Shown here in pieces: positions 7,550 to 14,303 of a DNA stretch of 14,922 bases. Positions within the stretch are counted from its first letter, which is position 1; every line of letters starts with the position of its first letter. A model generated the notes under the pieces. The model was not told where the DNA came from. It did no database searches and was given only the letters and a program-made list of their open reading frames with translations. Origin of the DNA: Pseudomonadota bacterium (GTDB lineage Bacteria; Pseudomonadota; Alphaproteobacteria; Rhizobiales; Hyphomicrobiaceae); NCBI GenBank assembly GCA_023390485.1, contig JAEWCT010000414.1:1-14922 (forward strand), in the 5' to 3' direction. A program made the translations under genes and the position numbers.

Positions 7550-7810
7550 CTACCGTTGCCTAAGATATCGCGCCGGCACTTCCCCGGCGTTCACCAGGGC
7601 TTCGACGCAGTCTCTCGAAAGCACGCGCCGGTTGCTTTCGAAACACCTACGAAGCTCAGAGCTTCCCTGCCGGTATTTTCCGCAAAGACTCGCGAAATCG
7701 GACGAGCACGCGTTCTTCACCTTCTGCGAGAAGGCATCAGCGGAGGTACCCGCAAAGGTCAGTGCCGCTACGGAAATTGCGATTGTTTGTACTATCTTTT
7801 TTGACTTCAT
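7550..7810 (-). CDS. Small secreted four-cysteine protein (Cys-rich repeat type)
   Basis: An 86-residue protein with a clear Sec signal peptide (MKSKK n-region, hydrophobic core to about 20, cleavage after SADA at 26), leaving a mature domain of about 60 residues. Cysteines C34-x8-C43-x12-C56-x11-C68 sit in the pattern ACSSDFASLC...LRRCF...LSRDC, followed by VEALVNAGEV. The pattern resembles the cysteine-rich repeat of the GLG1 (Cys_rich_FGFR) type found in many bacterial secreted proteins; two disulfides are expected. ATG 7810 was chosen over the in-frame ATG 7837 because it starts directly at the signal peptide. The ribosome-binding site is weak. The gene is divergent from a neighbour at about 8096-8827 with the same module. 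Function unknown. Confidence 0.75.
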   Translation of the reverse strand: MKSKKIVQTIAISVAALTFAGTSADAFSQKVKNACSSDFASLCGKYRQGSSELRRCFESNRRVLSRDCVEALVNAGEVPARYLRQR

Positions 7811-8016
7811 CGCGACTTGCCGGACCAAAAGGCCCACCCCTTACTATGAAACGCGCGTCTGCCAATGCCATGACATCGAGTTCGACGCTACGGAATTCAG
7901 GAAAATTTGGCGCAATAGGCCCCAATTAGCCGTCCGCAGCGTAACGTAGGCCCTAGTGCAAACAATTCATCCGTTCTTGCAACAACTTTATTGATAACCA
8001 CGTTCTAGTCGCTAAT

Positions 8017-8037
8017 AGCGGCCGGGTTGCGGCCGCT
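8017..8037. repeat. Perfect 8-bp palindrome in the divergent intergenic region
   Basis: AGCGGCCG (8017-8024) and CGGCCGCT (8030-8037) are exact reverse complements with a five-base spacer. It lies between the two divergent Cys-module genes (7810 and about 8096). A shared operator or an mRNA leader hairpin are both possible. It overlaps the TTG at 8027 and so argues against that codon as a start. Confidence 0.45.
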
Positions 8038-8095
8038 GCGGCAGCCTTTATTGTCGGAATGTGCCGTGTTTGAGGTCAGACCTGGGTTTAGTCGA

Positions 8096-8827
8096 TTGCA
8101 AAACCTACTTGTCCCCGTCAGCAGCCATACAATTTCTCGATGTCTGCGTTCCGCTCGAAGCGGCATTTTCCTGGCAGCGGGCTTGGGCTCGTTCTTGCTT
8201 TCGGGCGCTTACGCCTATGCGGTCGATGATAACGTAAGGCAAGCGTGCAGAGGCGATTACTATCAGCACTGCAGCCAGTTTTCCGTTGGCACTGAAGAGC
8301 TTCGCAAGTGCATGCGCTCAGTCGGCGAAAGTCTGTCGACGCCGTGTCTGGTTGCGCTCGTGCAAGCCGGAGAAATCACACAGGCAGACGTCGAGCGACA
8401 CAACGCTGCGAAGGCTGGCAAGAACGCCACCAAGACGGCGGCAGCATCCGGCGACGACACCAAAGCAACCGTCGACCCAAAGGATGTCAGCAGCAAAAGT
8501 ATAAAGAGCAGGAAGGCTGCTAAGACTTCAGCCTTAGGGGATGCGGGAAAGACTGGCAAACTTCCAAAGAAGATAGCGGCGAGTTCCAAGGCGAAGCCGG
8601 GAAACAAAACGAAAGCCAAGACGACCGCGGCCGCTCGCAATGCCGGAAAAAGTGCCGCCGCCGTCAGCGGCAACAAAACCAAGAAGCCCACCAAAACCAA
8701 GAAGACTGCGAAGAAGCTGAGTTCCTCCAAGCCAAGCGCCGGCAAGACAAGCGCGACGAAGCCGGCCGCTACCAATACTGTCGCCAGCAAGAAGGTGAAA
8801 AAGGTACCTGTAAATCAGGCGCCGTAA
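8096..8827 (+). CDS. Secreted four-cysteine protein with long Lys/Ala-rich, histone H1-like tail
   Basis: Seen, numbering from TTG 8096: an export signal (basic SRCLRSARSG, hydrophobic FLAAGLGSFLLSGAYAYA, likely cleavage near 42). A module with C51-x7-C59-x12-C72-x11-C84 follows, in ACRGDYYQHC...LRKCM...LSTPC...ALVQAGEI, clearly paralogous to the divergent neighbour at 7550-7810. From about 104 to 243 there is a low-complexity tail rich in Lys, Ala, Thr and Ser (AKAGKNATKTAAAS, TKKPTKTKKTAKK), very basic and like histone H1 or Alg-type tails. The start is uncertain: GTG 8066 and TTG 8051 are alternatives and none has a good ribosome-binding site. A tail like this could bind DNA, peptidoglycan-linked anionic polymers or the outer surface; no specific role is established. 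Confidence 0.7.
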   Translation: MQNLLVPVSSHTISRCLRSARSGIFLAAGLGSFLLSGAYAYAVDDNVRQACRGDYYQHCSQFSVGTEELRKCMRSVGESLSTPCLVALVQAGEITQADVERHNAAKAGKNATKTAAASGDDTKATVDPKDVSSKSIKSRKAAKTSALGDAGKTGKLPKKIAASSKAKPGNKTKAKTTAAARNAGKSAAAVSGNKTKKPTKTKKTAKKLSSSKPSAGKTSATKPAATNTVASKKVKKVPVNQAP

Positions 8828-8908
8828 AAACCTTTGATAAAGACCTTGCCTCGGGATGTCGCGGGGCACGAGTTAGAACTGGTCCACGCTCGCTCATACG
8901 GAGATCGC

Positions 8909-9310
8909 ATGTCGGATCAACATTTTCACGCGGTCGTCTGGATCGACCACCACGAAGCCCGCATCTTCTACTTTAATGTTTCAGATGCAAAGGAGATCGT
9001 GGTCCGCCCCAAAGATCCCGTCCGCCATATCCATCATAAGGCCAACACCATCGGCAGCGGGCACGCGCTTGAGGATACCGATTTTTTGCAACACGCGACC
9101 GATGCGTTGGCAGACGCGGGAGCCATCCTCATCATCGGCCCTGCAAATGAAAAGCTCGCCTTGATAAACCATATCGACCGCCGCGCGCCCGCGCTCAAGC
9201 CGAAGATCAGAGGGGTGGAAACCGTTGGTCACCCGACCGATGGAGAGATCCTCGCCCTCGCCCGCAGGTTCTTCAAGGATGACCTTATGGAGCCGCCCAG
9301 AGCCCGGTAA
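8909..9310 (+). CDS. Bacterial eRF1-like ('translational machinery' / host-attachment family) protein
   Basis: A 133-residue cytosolic protein. The start at 8909 follows GGAG with a five-base spacing; the upstream in-frame ATG at 8834 would add an unrelated N-terminus. Seen: HAVVWIDHHEARIFYF at the N-terminus, RHIHHKANTIGSGHA (39-53), AILIIGPANEK (72-82), and a C-terminal GVETVGHPTDGEILALARRFF (102-122). This matches small proteobacterial proteins labelled 'translational machinery protein', related to the middle/C-terminal fold of release factor eRF1 (baeRF group), from memory. These are suspected to act in ribosome rescue or stress, without firm experimental proof. The many histidines in the first half are notable. 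It precedes the heat-shock operon by about 175 bases on the same strand. Confidence 0.75.
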   Translation: MSDQHFHAVVWIDHHEARIFYFNVSDAKEIVVRPKDPVRHIHHKANTIGSGHALEDTDFLQHATDALADAGAILIIGPANEKLALINHIDRRAPALKPKIRGVETVGHPTDGEILALARRFFKDDLMEPPRAR

Positions 9311-9446
9311 CAAAAAAATCATCGCCCGCCGTAACCTTGCATCCGCCAGACGCGAGCCATGCGAACGACGACAGGCTGCAGCGATGCTCTGCAAATATCC
9401 AACGCGCGACAGATCGAATTCAGCGCGATAGATTTCCTCAAGCAGA

Positions 9447-9484
9447 CTTTCTCGACGGATCAATCCGCAAGCGAAAGAGTATTC
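9447..9484 (+). promoter_or_regulatory. Leader hairpin covering the hsp20 ribosome-binding region (possible RNA thermometer)
   Basis: In the mRNA, CUUUC (9447-9451) can pair with GAAAG (9473-9477), which is part of the only Shine-Dalgarno-like sequence (GAAAGAG) five bases before the hsp20 ATG. Inside this, CGGA (9456-9459) pairs with UCCG (9464-9467) around a UCAA loop, separated by an asymmetric internal loop. The arrangement is short, weak and masks the ribosome-binding site, as in heat-shock RNA thermometers of rhizobia. No folding was computed. Confidence 0.3.
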
Positions 9485-9892
9485 ATGTCAAAAAGAGATC
9501 CGATGACCTGGATGTTGGCTGAAGCCGTCGAAACGTTGACGCGCGCTGAGCGTATGCATCGGCAGTTTTTCTCCCTGCAACGCCCGGAAGCCAAGAACGA
9601 GCCTGCGTGGGAACCTCCTGTCGACGTGCTGGAGACGGAAACCGAAATTCTCGTTTTTGTAGCGCTTCCGGGCGTCGATCCGGAAATGGTCGAAGCCTCG
9701 ATCGAGAACGGCATCCTCGTCGTTTCCGGTCGCCGCGTTGTGCCGCCGCAGCTTCGCAATGCCGTCATCCATCACCTCGAGCTGCCGCAAGGCCGCTTCG
9801 AGCGCCGGATTCAACTACCGGCAGGACGATACGCCGTTCGCCAATTCGTAGCGAACGGTTGCCTCGTGTTCTCGCTGACAAAAGCTGGATGA
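9485..9892 (+). CDS. Small heat-shock protein, Hsp20/alpha-crystallin family
   Basis: A 135-residue ATP-independent holdase that binds unfolding proteins in the cytosol. Seen: a short N-terminal arm (1-41) and an alpha-crystallin domain at about 42-134 with PPVDVLETETEILVFVALPG, the ENGILVVSGRR core (75-84), ELPQGRFERRIQLP (99-112) and NGCLVFSLTK at the end. Odd: the protein stops right after the last strand, so the flexible C-terminal extension with the I-x-I/V motif that drives oligomer assembly in most members is missing. Start chosen at ATG 9485, which matches family length; ATG 9503 is an alternative and the in-frame extension to 9359 is unsupported. lon follows ten bases later and its ribosome-binding site overlaps this stop, so the two form an operon and probably act together in heat or protein stress. 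Confidence 0.9.
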   Translation: MSKRDPMTWMLAEAVETLTRAERMHRQFFSLQRPEAKNEPAWEPPVDVLETETEILVFVALPGVDPEMVEASIENGILVVSGRRVVPPQLRNAVIHHLELPQGRFERRIQLPAGRYAVRQFVANGCLVFSLTKAG

Positions 9893-9902
9893 GGTAAGAG
9901 CA

Positions 9903-12323
9903 ATGGCACTTGGTGACGCGAATTCCACGGGTACGGAAAAGACCGCCCCCGATACCGGCAACGGCACACGGAACGCAGAGCTTCCGCCGGATGCACTGAT
10001 TATTCTTCCCGTCCGCAAAGTGGTGCTCTTCCCCGGGCTCATCCTACCGCTGACGATCGGCCGCGATAAATCAATCGCCGCGACTCAGCAGGCCGTGCGC
10101 GAGCAGCGCCAGATCGGCGTTTTTCTACAGCGCGACCCGGACAACGACGATCCCGGCCCCGGCGATATCTATCGCATAGGCACGCTGGCCAACATTATTC
10201 GCTACCTCGCGGCGCCCGATGGTACGCATCACGTCGTCGTGCAAGGCGTGCAGCGCATCCGCATCGATGATTTCCTTCCCGGCACACCATTTCTGACGGC
10301 ACGCGTCATCCACCTGCCTGAACCCGACGCCCGCTCGACCGAGATCGAAGCGCGTTTCCGCAATCTTCGAGAACAGGCGCTCGAGGCGGTGCAGCTGCTT
10401 CCGCAAGCCCCTCAGGAACTGATAGCGACGATCGAGAATGCGGCGTCTCCCGCAGCACTCGCCGATCTCGCCGCCGGCTACATGGACATCACGGCCGAAG
10501 ACAAACAGGCGATCCTCGAAACGGTAGATCTGACGACGCGCATCGAACGCGTTTCGAAATTGCTCGCCGAGCGCATCGAGGTGATGCGCATCGCGCAGGA
10601 GATCGGCCGTCAAACCAAAGCTGCGTTCGATGACCGTCAACGCGAAGCCGTGCTTCGTGAGCAATTGGCGGCGATCCAGCGTCAGCTCGGCGAAGGCGAC
10701 GGCAAAGCTCAGGAAGTCGCGGATCTCAGCGAGACCATTACCAAGGCGCAAATGCCGGCCGAGGTCGAGCAGCATGCGCGCAAGGAACTCGGACGTTATC
10801 AACGCTTGCCGGAAGCCGCCGCAGAAACGGGCATGATCCGTACCTATCTCGACTGGTTGACGGAGCTCCCGTGGGCCTTGCCGGAAGAGAAGCCGATCGA
10901 CATCGTCGCCGCGCGCCGCATTCTGGACGAAGACCATTTCGGCCTCGAAAAAATCAAGACGCGCATCATCGAATACCTCGCCGTACGTAAGCTCGCGCCG
11001 CACGGCAAAGCGCCCATTCTCTGCTTCGTTGGTCCCCCGGGCGTCGGCAAGACGTCTCTCGGCCAATCGATCGCCCGCGCGATGCAGCGGCCGTTCGTGC
11101 GCGTAAGCCTTGGTGGCGTTCACGACGAATCTGAAATCCGCGGCCATCGCCGCACTTACGTCGGCGCGCTTCCCGGCATCATCATCCAGGGGCTCAAAAG
11201 GGCAGGCGCGCGCAATTGCGTCATGATGCTCGATGAAATCGACAAGATGGGCCGTGGCATACAGGGCGATCCCTCGGCTGCGATGCTCGAGGTTCTCGAC
11301 CCCGAGCAGAACGGCACGTTCCGCGATAACTACCTCGGCGTCCCCTTCGATCTGAGCCGCGTGGTTTTCATCGCAACCTCGAACATGCTCGAAACCATAC
11401 CAGGGCCGCTGCTCGACCGTATGGAAATCATCAGCCTTGCCGGATACACCGAAAGCGAAAAGTTGCAGATCGCCCGCCGTTATCTCGTCAAGCGGCAACT
11501 CGAAGCGAACGGCCTGAAGGCCGACGAGGTCACGATCGACGACGCGGCGTTGGGTACCATCATCCATGGCTACACGCGCGAGGCCGGGGTGCGCGCACTC
11601 GAGCGCGAAATCGGCAAGGTGTTTCGGCACGCGGCCGTCAAGATCGCCGAAGACAGTACGGCGCGCGTCAGCATCGGCCCGAAAGATCTCACGGAAAGCC
11701 TCGGAGCCCCGCGCTTCGAGAATGAAGTCGCTATGCGCACCAGCGTCCCAGGAGTCGCGACCGGCCTTGCATGGACCCCGGTCGGCGGCGACATTCTTTT
11801 CATCGAGGCGACGAAGTCCCCGGGCAAAGGCGGATTGATCCTGACCGGGCAACTCGGCGATGTGATGCGCGAAAGCGCTCAAGCCGCCATGACGCTCGTC
11901 AAAAGCCGCGCGCAATCCTTAGGGATCGATCCGGCCGTATTCGAGAAGAGCGAGATCCACGTGCACGTTCCGGCTGGTGCAACGCCGAAAGACGGCCCGA
12001 GCGCCGGCGTCGCGATGTTCATGGCCCTCGTCTCGCTTCTCACAAACCGCACCGTCCGAAGCGATACCGCCATGACGGGAGAAATCTCGCTCCGGGGCCT
12101 CGTTCTCCCGGTCGGCGGCATCAAGGAGAAAGTCGTCGCCGCGGCGGCCGCTGGTATAACGCGCGTTATGCTGCCGGCGCGAAACCGGCGCGACTTTGAC
12201 GACATTCCTCAAGACGCCCGCAATCGTCTCGAATTCATATGGCTGGAGCGCGTGGACGACGCGGTCGCTGGCGCGCTGGACCGCAAACCGGCCGATGCCG
12301 CGACGGATACGATCAACGCCTGA
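9903..12323 (+). CDS. lon: ATP-dependent protease Lon (endopeptidase La)
   Basis: An 806-residue cytosolic AAA+ serine protease that unfolds and degrades damaged and regulatory proteins (E. coli Lon is 784). Seen: LON substrate-binding domain at about 34-225 (LPVRKVVLFPGLILPL), coiled-coil linker at about 225-330, Walker A GPPGVGKTS at 377-385, Walker B MMLDEID with D444/E445, and the protease domain from about 605 with catalytic S700 (PKDGPSAG) and K743 (VGGIKEK). All active residues are intact, so this is a full enzyme. The stop of hsp20 at 9892 overlaps a GAGG ribosome-binding site eight bases before this ATG, showing coupling. The longer, polar N-terminus (about 33 residues before the LON domain) is unremarkable. 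Whether the genome has a second lon beside clpX cannot be judged from this window. Confidence 0.97.
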   Translation: MALGDANSTGTEKTAPDTGNGTRNAELPPDALIILPVRKVVLFPGLILPLTIGRDKSIAATQQAVREQRQIGVFLQRDPDNDDPGPGDIYRIGTLANIIRYLAAPDGTHHVVVQGVQRIRIDDFLPGTPFLTARVIHLPEPDARSTEIEARFRNLREQALEAVQLLPQAPQELIATIENAASPAALADLAAGYMDITAEDKQAILETVDLTTRIERVSKLLAERIEVMRIAQEIGRQTKAAFDDRQREAVLREQLAAIQRQLGEGDGKAQEVADLSETITKAQMPAEVEQHARKELGRYQRLPEAAAETGMIRTYLDWLTELPWALPEEKPIDIVAARRILDEDHFGLEKIKTRIIEYLAVRKLAPHGKAPILCFVGPPGVGKTSLGQSIARAMQRPFVRVSLGGVHDESEIRGHRRTYVGALPGIIIQGLKRAGARNCVMMLDEIDKMGRGIQGDPSAAMLEVLDPEQNGTFRDNYLGVPFDLSRVVFIATSNMLETIPGPLLDRMEIISLAGYTESEKLQIARRYLVKRQLEANGLKADEVTIDDAALGTIIHGYTREAGVRALEREIGKVFRHAAVKIAEDSTARVSIGPKDLTESLGAPRFENEVAMRTSVPGVATGLAWTPVGGDILFIEATKSPGKGGLILTGQLGDVMRESAQAAMTLVKSRAQSLGIDPAVFEKSEIHVHVPAGATPKDGPSAGVAMFMALVSLLTNRTVRSDTAMTGEISLRGLVLPVGGIKEKVVAAAAAGITRVMLPARNRRDFDDIPQDARNRLEFIWLERVDDAVAGALDRKPADAATDTINA

Positions 12324-12400
12324 TCCGCTCACGGAAATTCGCGCCTGGCCCCAGGGAAAAATTTGCAATCGCGGCCGGGCTCCAGCAATCTCATGCCCGC

Positions 12401-13363
12401 ATGAGTGAAACCGCGCTTTCAAAACGTGTCGTCTACGCTGCGTTGGCTGGCAATCTTCTCGTTGCCGTCACGAAGTTCATTGCGTCGGCATTCACGGGCA
12501 GCTCCTCGATGCTCAGTGAGGCGGTGCACTCGCTCGTCGACACCGGCAACGAGGCGATCCTTCTCTACGGTTACTTTCGAGCAAGCCGAAAGCCGGACGC
12601 GACGCATCCTTTGGGCTACGGGCGCGAGCTGTATTTCTGGAGCTTCATCGTCGCGCTGCTGCTGTTCACGTTTGGCGCGGGAGTATCCGTCTACGAAGGC
12701 ATAAATCACATCCTCGATCCGCATCCGATCACCGACGTCCGAGTCAATTACATCGTCCTCGCACTTTCTGCCGTATTCGAAGGCGCCACCTGGTGGATCG
12801 CGCTCCGGCGCTTCGGGAAACTCAAAGGCCGCCGTAGCTATTGGGAGGCCATACGAGAAAGCAAGGACCCGCCGTCATTCATGGTCCTGTTCGAGGATAC
12901 GGCCGCCCTCATCGGTATCGCCATAGCGGCCGTCGGAAACGCGCTCTCGGTACGGCTGGAGATGCCCGCAATCGATGGCGCCGCTTCGATCCTCATTGGC
13001 CTCGTCCTTGCATTTGCCGCGGCTGTTCTGGCGCGTGAGAACAAAGCGCTTCTCATAGGCGAACGCGCCAGCGACGAAGTCATCAATTCCATTCTGACCC
13101 TGGCAATCAGTGAGCCGAGCGTCGAAGGCGCCAACAACGTCTTCGCCGTGCACCTGTCACCGGAGCAGATCCTGGTGGCGCTCAGCCTCGAATTCGCGGA
13201 TGAACTTCGGACAACCGAAATCGAAGCTGCCGTGATCCGCCTCGAAGACCGTATCCGCAAGAAGCATCCGGAAGTCATCGCCATCTTCATCAAGCCGCAG
13301 ACACGCCGATCGTTCGAACAAATGCGCGCCGGCCGCCGCGGCGATACCGGCAGCACGGCTTGA
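12401..13363 (+). CDS. Cation diffusion facilitator (ZnT9/SLC30A9-like) transporter
   Basis: A 320-residue inner-membrane protein expected to export or move divalent cations such as Zn2+ against protons. Seen: six hydrophobic segments (about 9-31, 36-58, 78-100, 115-135, 160-183, 192-211) and a cytosolic C-terminal domain (about 220-300). Helix 2 carries SSSMLSEAVHSLVDTGNE with H43 and D47 (HxxxD site). Helix 5 carries LFEDTAALIG with E165/D166 where YiiP-type members have HxxxD. That change and the segment HPLGYGRELYFWSFI are typical of the ZnT9-like branch. ATG 12401 fits the family N-terminus, although no clear ribosome-binding site precedes it; the open frame extending back into lon is a shadow. 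It starts 77 bases after lon, so co-transcription is possible. Metal specificity is not shown. Confidence 0.88.
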   Translation: MSETALSKRVVYAALAGNLLVAVTKFIASAFTGSSSMLSEAVHSLVDTGNEAILLYGYFRASRKPDATHPLGYGRELYFWSFIVALLLFTFGAGVSVYEGINHILDPHPITDVRVNYIVLALSAVFEGATWWIALRRFGKLKGRRSYWEAIRESKDPPSFMVLFEDTAALIGIAIAAVGNALSVRLEMPAIDGAASILIGLVLAFAAAVLARENKALLIGERASDEVINSILTLAISEPSVEGANNVFAVHLSPEQILVALSLEFADELRTTEIEAAVIRLEDRIRKKHPEVIAIFIKPQTRRSFEQMRAGRRGDTGSTA

Positions 13364-13442
13364 TTACACGCCAGCGGCCGCACAAAGCGCAACGATACTC
13401 GCGTGACCACTCAATCGGGCATACAGCAAACAATCCGTTAAC

Positions 13443-13465
13443 AGATCATATCGCTAGATTGATCT
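13443..13465. promoter_or_regulatory. Short inverted repeat upstream of the methyltransferase gene
   Basis: AGATCA (13443-13448) and TGATCT (13460-13465) are inverted repeats with 11 bases between them, in an AT-rich patch of the 228-base gap before the methyltransferase gene. The layout would suit a dimeric regulator, but half-sites are short and the repeat may be chance. Nothing else is apparent in this gap. Confidence 0.2.
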
Positions 13466-13591
13466 AAACACTGACCAGTTCAGCCCTCGTTAAAGGATCG
13501 CGGCGTATAGCAAAAGAGAGCACAAGCGATTGCGGCGGTCATATCGGCGAAACAACAAGGTTTCGATCGCCCGCCTGAGGGGACCGCGGCA

Positions 13592-14299
13592 ATGAATTCA
13601 TTCGTAAGTGGGGTTCAGTCTGCCTTTCAGGGAAACCTCTTAAAGCGAATGACGAATGCATCCCCGCAAACAAGCGAACCCTATACTTGGAATAAGGTGA
13701 TTGCGCGCGACCTGCTCGAGCGCACGATTATCTTCACAATTTTCGGCCTGTTCGCCCTCCGCACGTTCCACAAGCTGTCGGGCACCCAAGACCTGCGGTT
13801 TTATCTGTTGCTTCTGTCCGAGGTCGTGCCGGTGACATTCCTCCTTCTGCGGAGCCCATCGCCGACGCTCTCGGATCGCCCGTCGGATTGGCTGATCGGC
13901 GTGTCAGGCTCGATTGCTCCCTTGCTCATTACGCCGAGTCCGGCGCTCCCTTGGGCACCTTTCTTTGACTGCTATATGATCATCATCATCGGCATCTGCG
14001 TGCAGCTGTCTGCGAAGGTTGTCCTTGGACTGAGCTTCGGCATCATCGCCGCCAATCGCGGCGTCAAGCATGAAGGCCCCTACCGATTCGTTAGGCATCC
14101 CATGTATGCGGGCTATACGATGGCGCACATCGGGCTGTTGCTGGCAATGCCAGTCGCCATCAATGCCTTCTGGTACGGGATTGCATTTTTGCTGCAGATC
14201 GCGCGCATGAACCGCGAAGAACGTGTGCTCAAGCAATCTCAGGAATATCGCGATCTCATGAAGCGCGTCCCCTGCCGGCTCGTCCCCGGCATCTACTGA
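13592..14299 (+). CDS. Membrane methyltransferase of the ICMT/PEMT type
   Basis: A 235-residue integral membrane protein. Seen: four to five hydrophobic segments (about 44-58, 68-87, 102-118, 127-150, 174-203) and the family's C-terminal cofactor-binding signature: GVKHEGPYRFVRHPMYAGY (157-175), then NREERVLKQSQEYRDLMKRV (207-226) and a closing RLVPG. Proteins of this fold use S-adenosylmethionine to methylate lipid-like or small substrates, such as phosphatidylethanolamine or prenylcysteine. Bacterial members are mostly uncharacterised, so the substrate is unknown. A GAGGGG ribosome-binding site lies nine bases before the ATG. The N-terminal 40 residues before the first membrane segment are polar and longer than usual. 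The stop is four bases from the convergent cytochrome gene. Confidence 0.82.
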   Translation: MNSFVSGVQSAFQGNLLKRMTNASPQTSEPYTWNKVIARDLLERTIIFTIFGLFALRTFHKLSGTQDLRFYLLLLSEVVPVTFLLLRSPSPTLSDRPSDWLIGVSGSIAPLLITPSPALPWAPFFDCYMIIIIGICVQLSAKVVLGLSFGIIAANRGVKHEGPYRFVRHPMYAGYTMAHIGLLLAMPVAINAFWYGIAFLLQIARMNREERVLKQSQEYRDLMKRVPCRLVPGIY

Positions 14300-14303
14300 C
14301 GGC

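Noticed and set aside
7811..8095. Search for a further gene or small RNA in the 285-base divergent gap
   Set aside because: Apart from the palindrome at 8017-8037 I see no ORF with a ribosome-binding site and no terminator-like structure; promoters for both flanking genes presumably lie here but no convincing boxes were found.
8027..8095. TTG 8027 as start of the tailed Cys-module protein
   Set aside because: It lies in the loop of a perfect palindrome, has no ribosome-binding site and would add a long non-signal N-terminus.
9336..9362. CTTG ... CCATGC upstream of hsp20 as a heat-shock sigma-32 promoter
   Set aside because: The -35-like CTTG and a 17-base spacing are present, but the -10 element matches the consensus poorly; too weak to annotate.
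10125..11915. Long open frame (596 codons) on the - strand
   Set aside because: Lies wholly inside lon, whose motifs are complete. Composition (rich in Arg, Ala, Asp, His) is that of the antisense of a GC-rich gene, with no recognisable domain.
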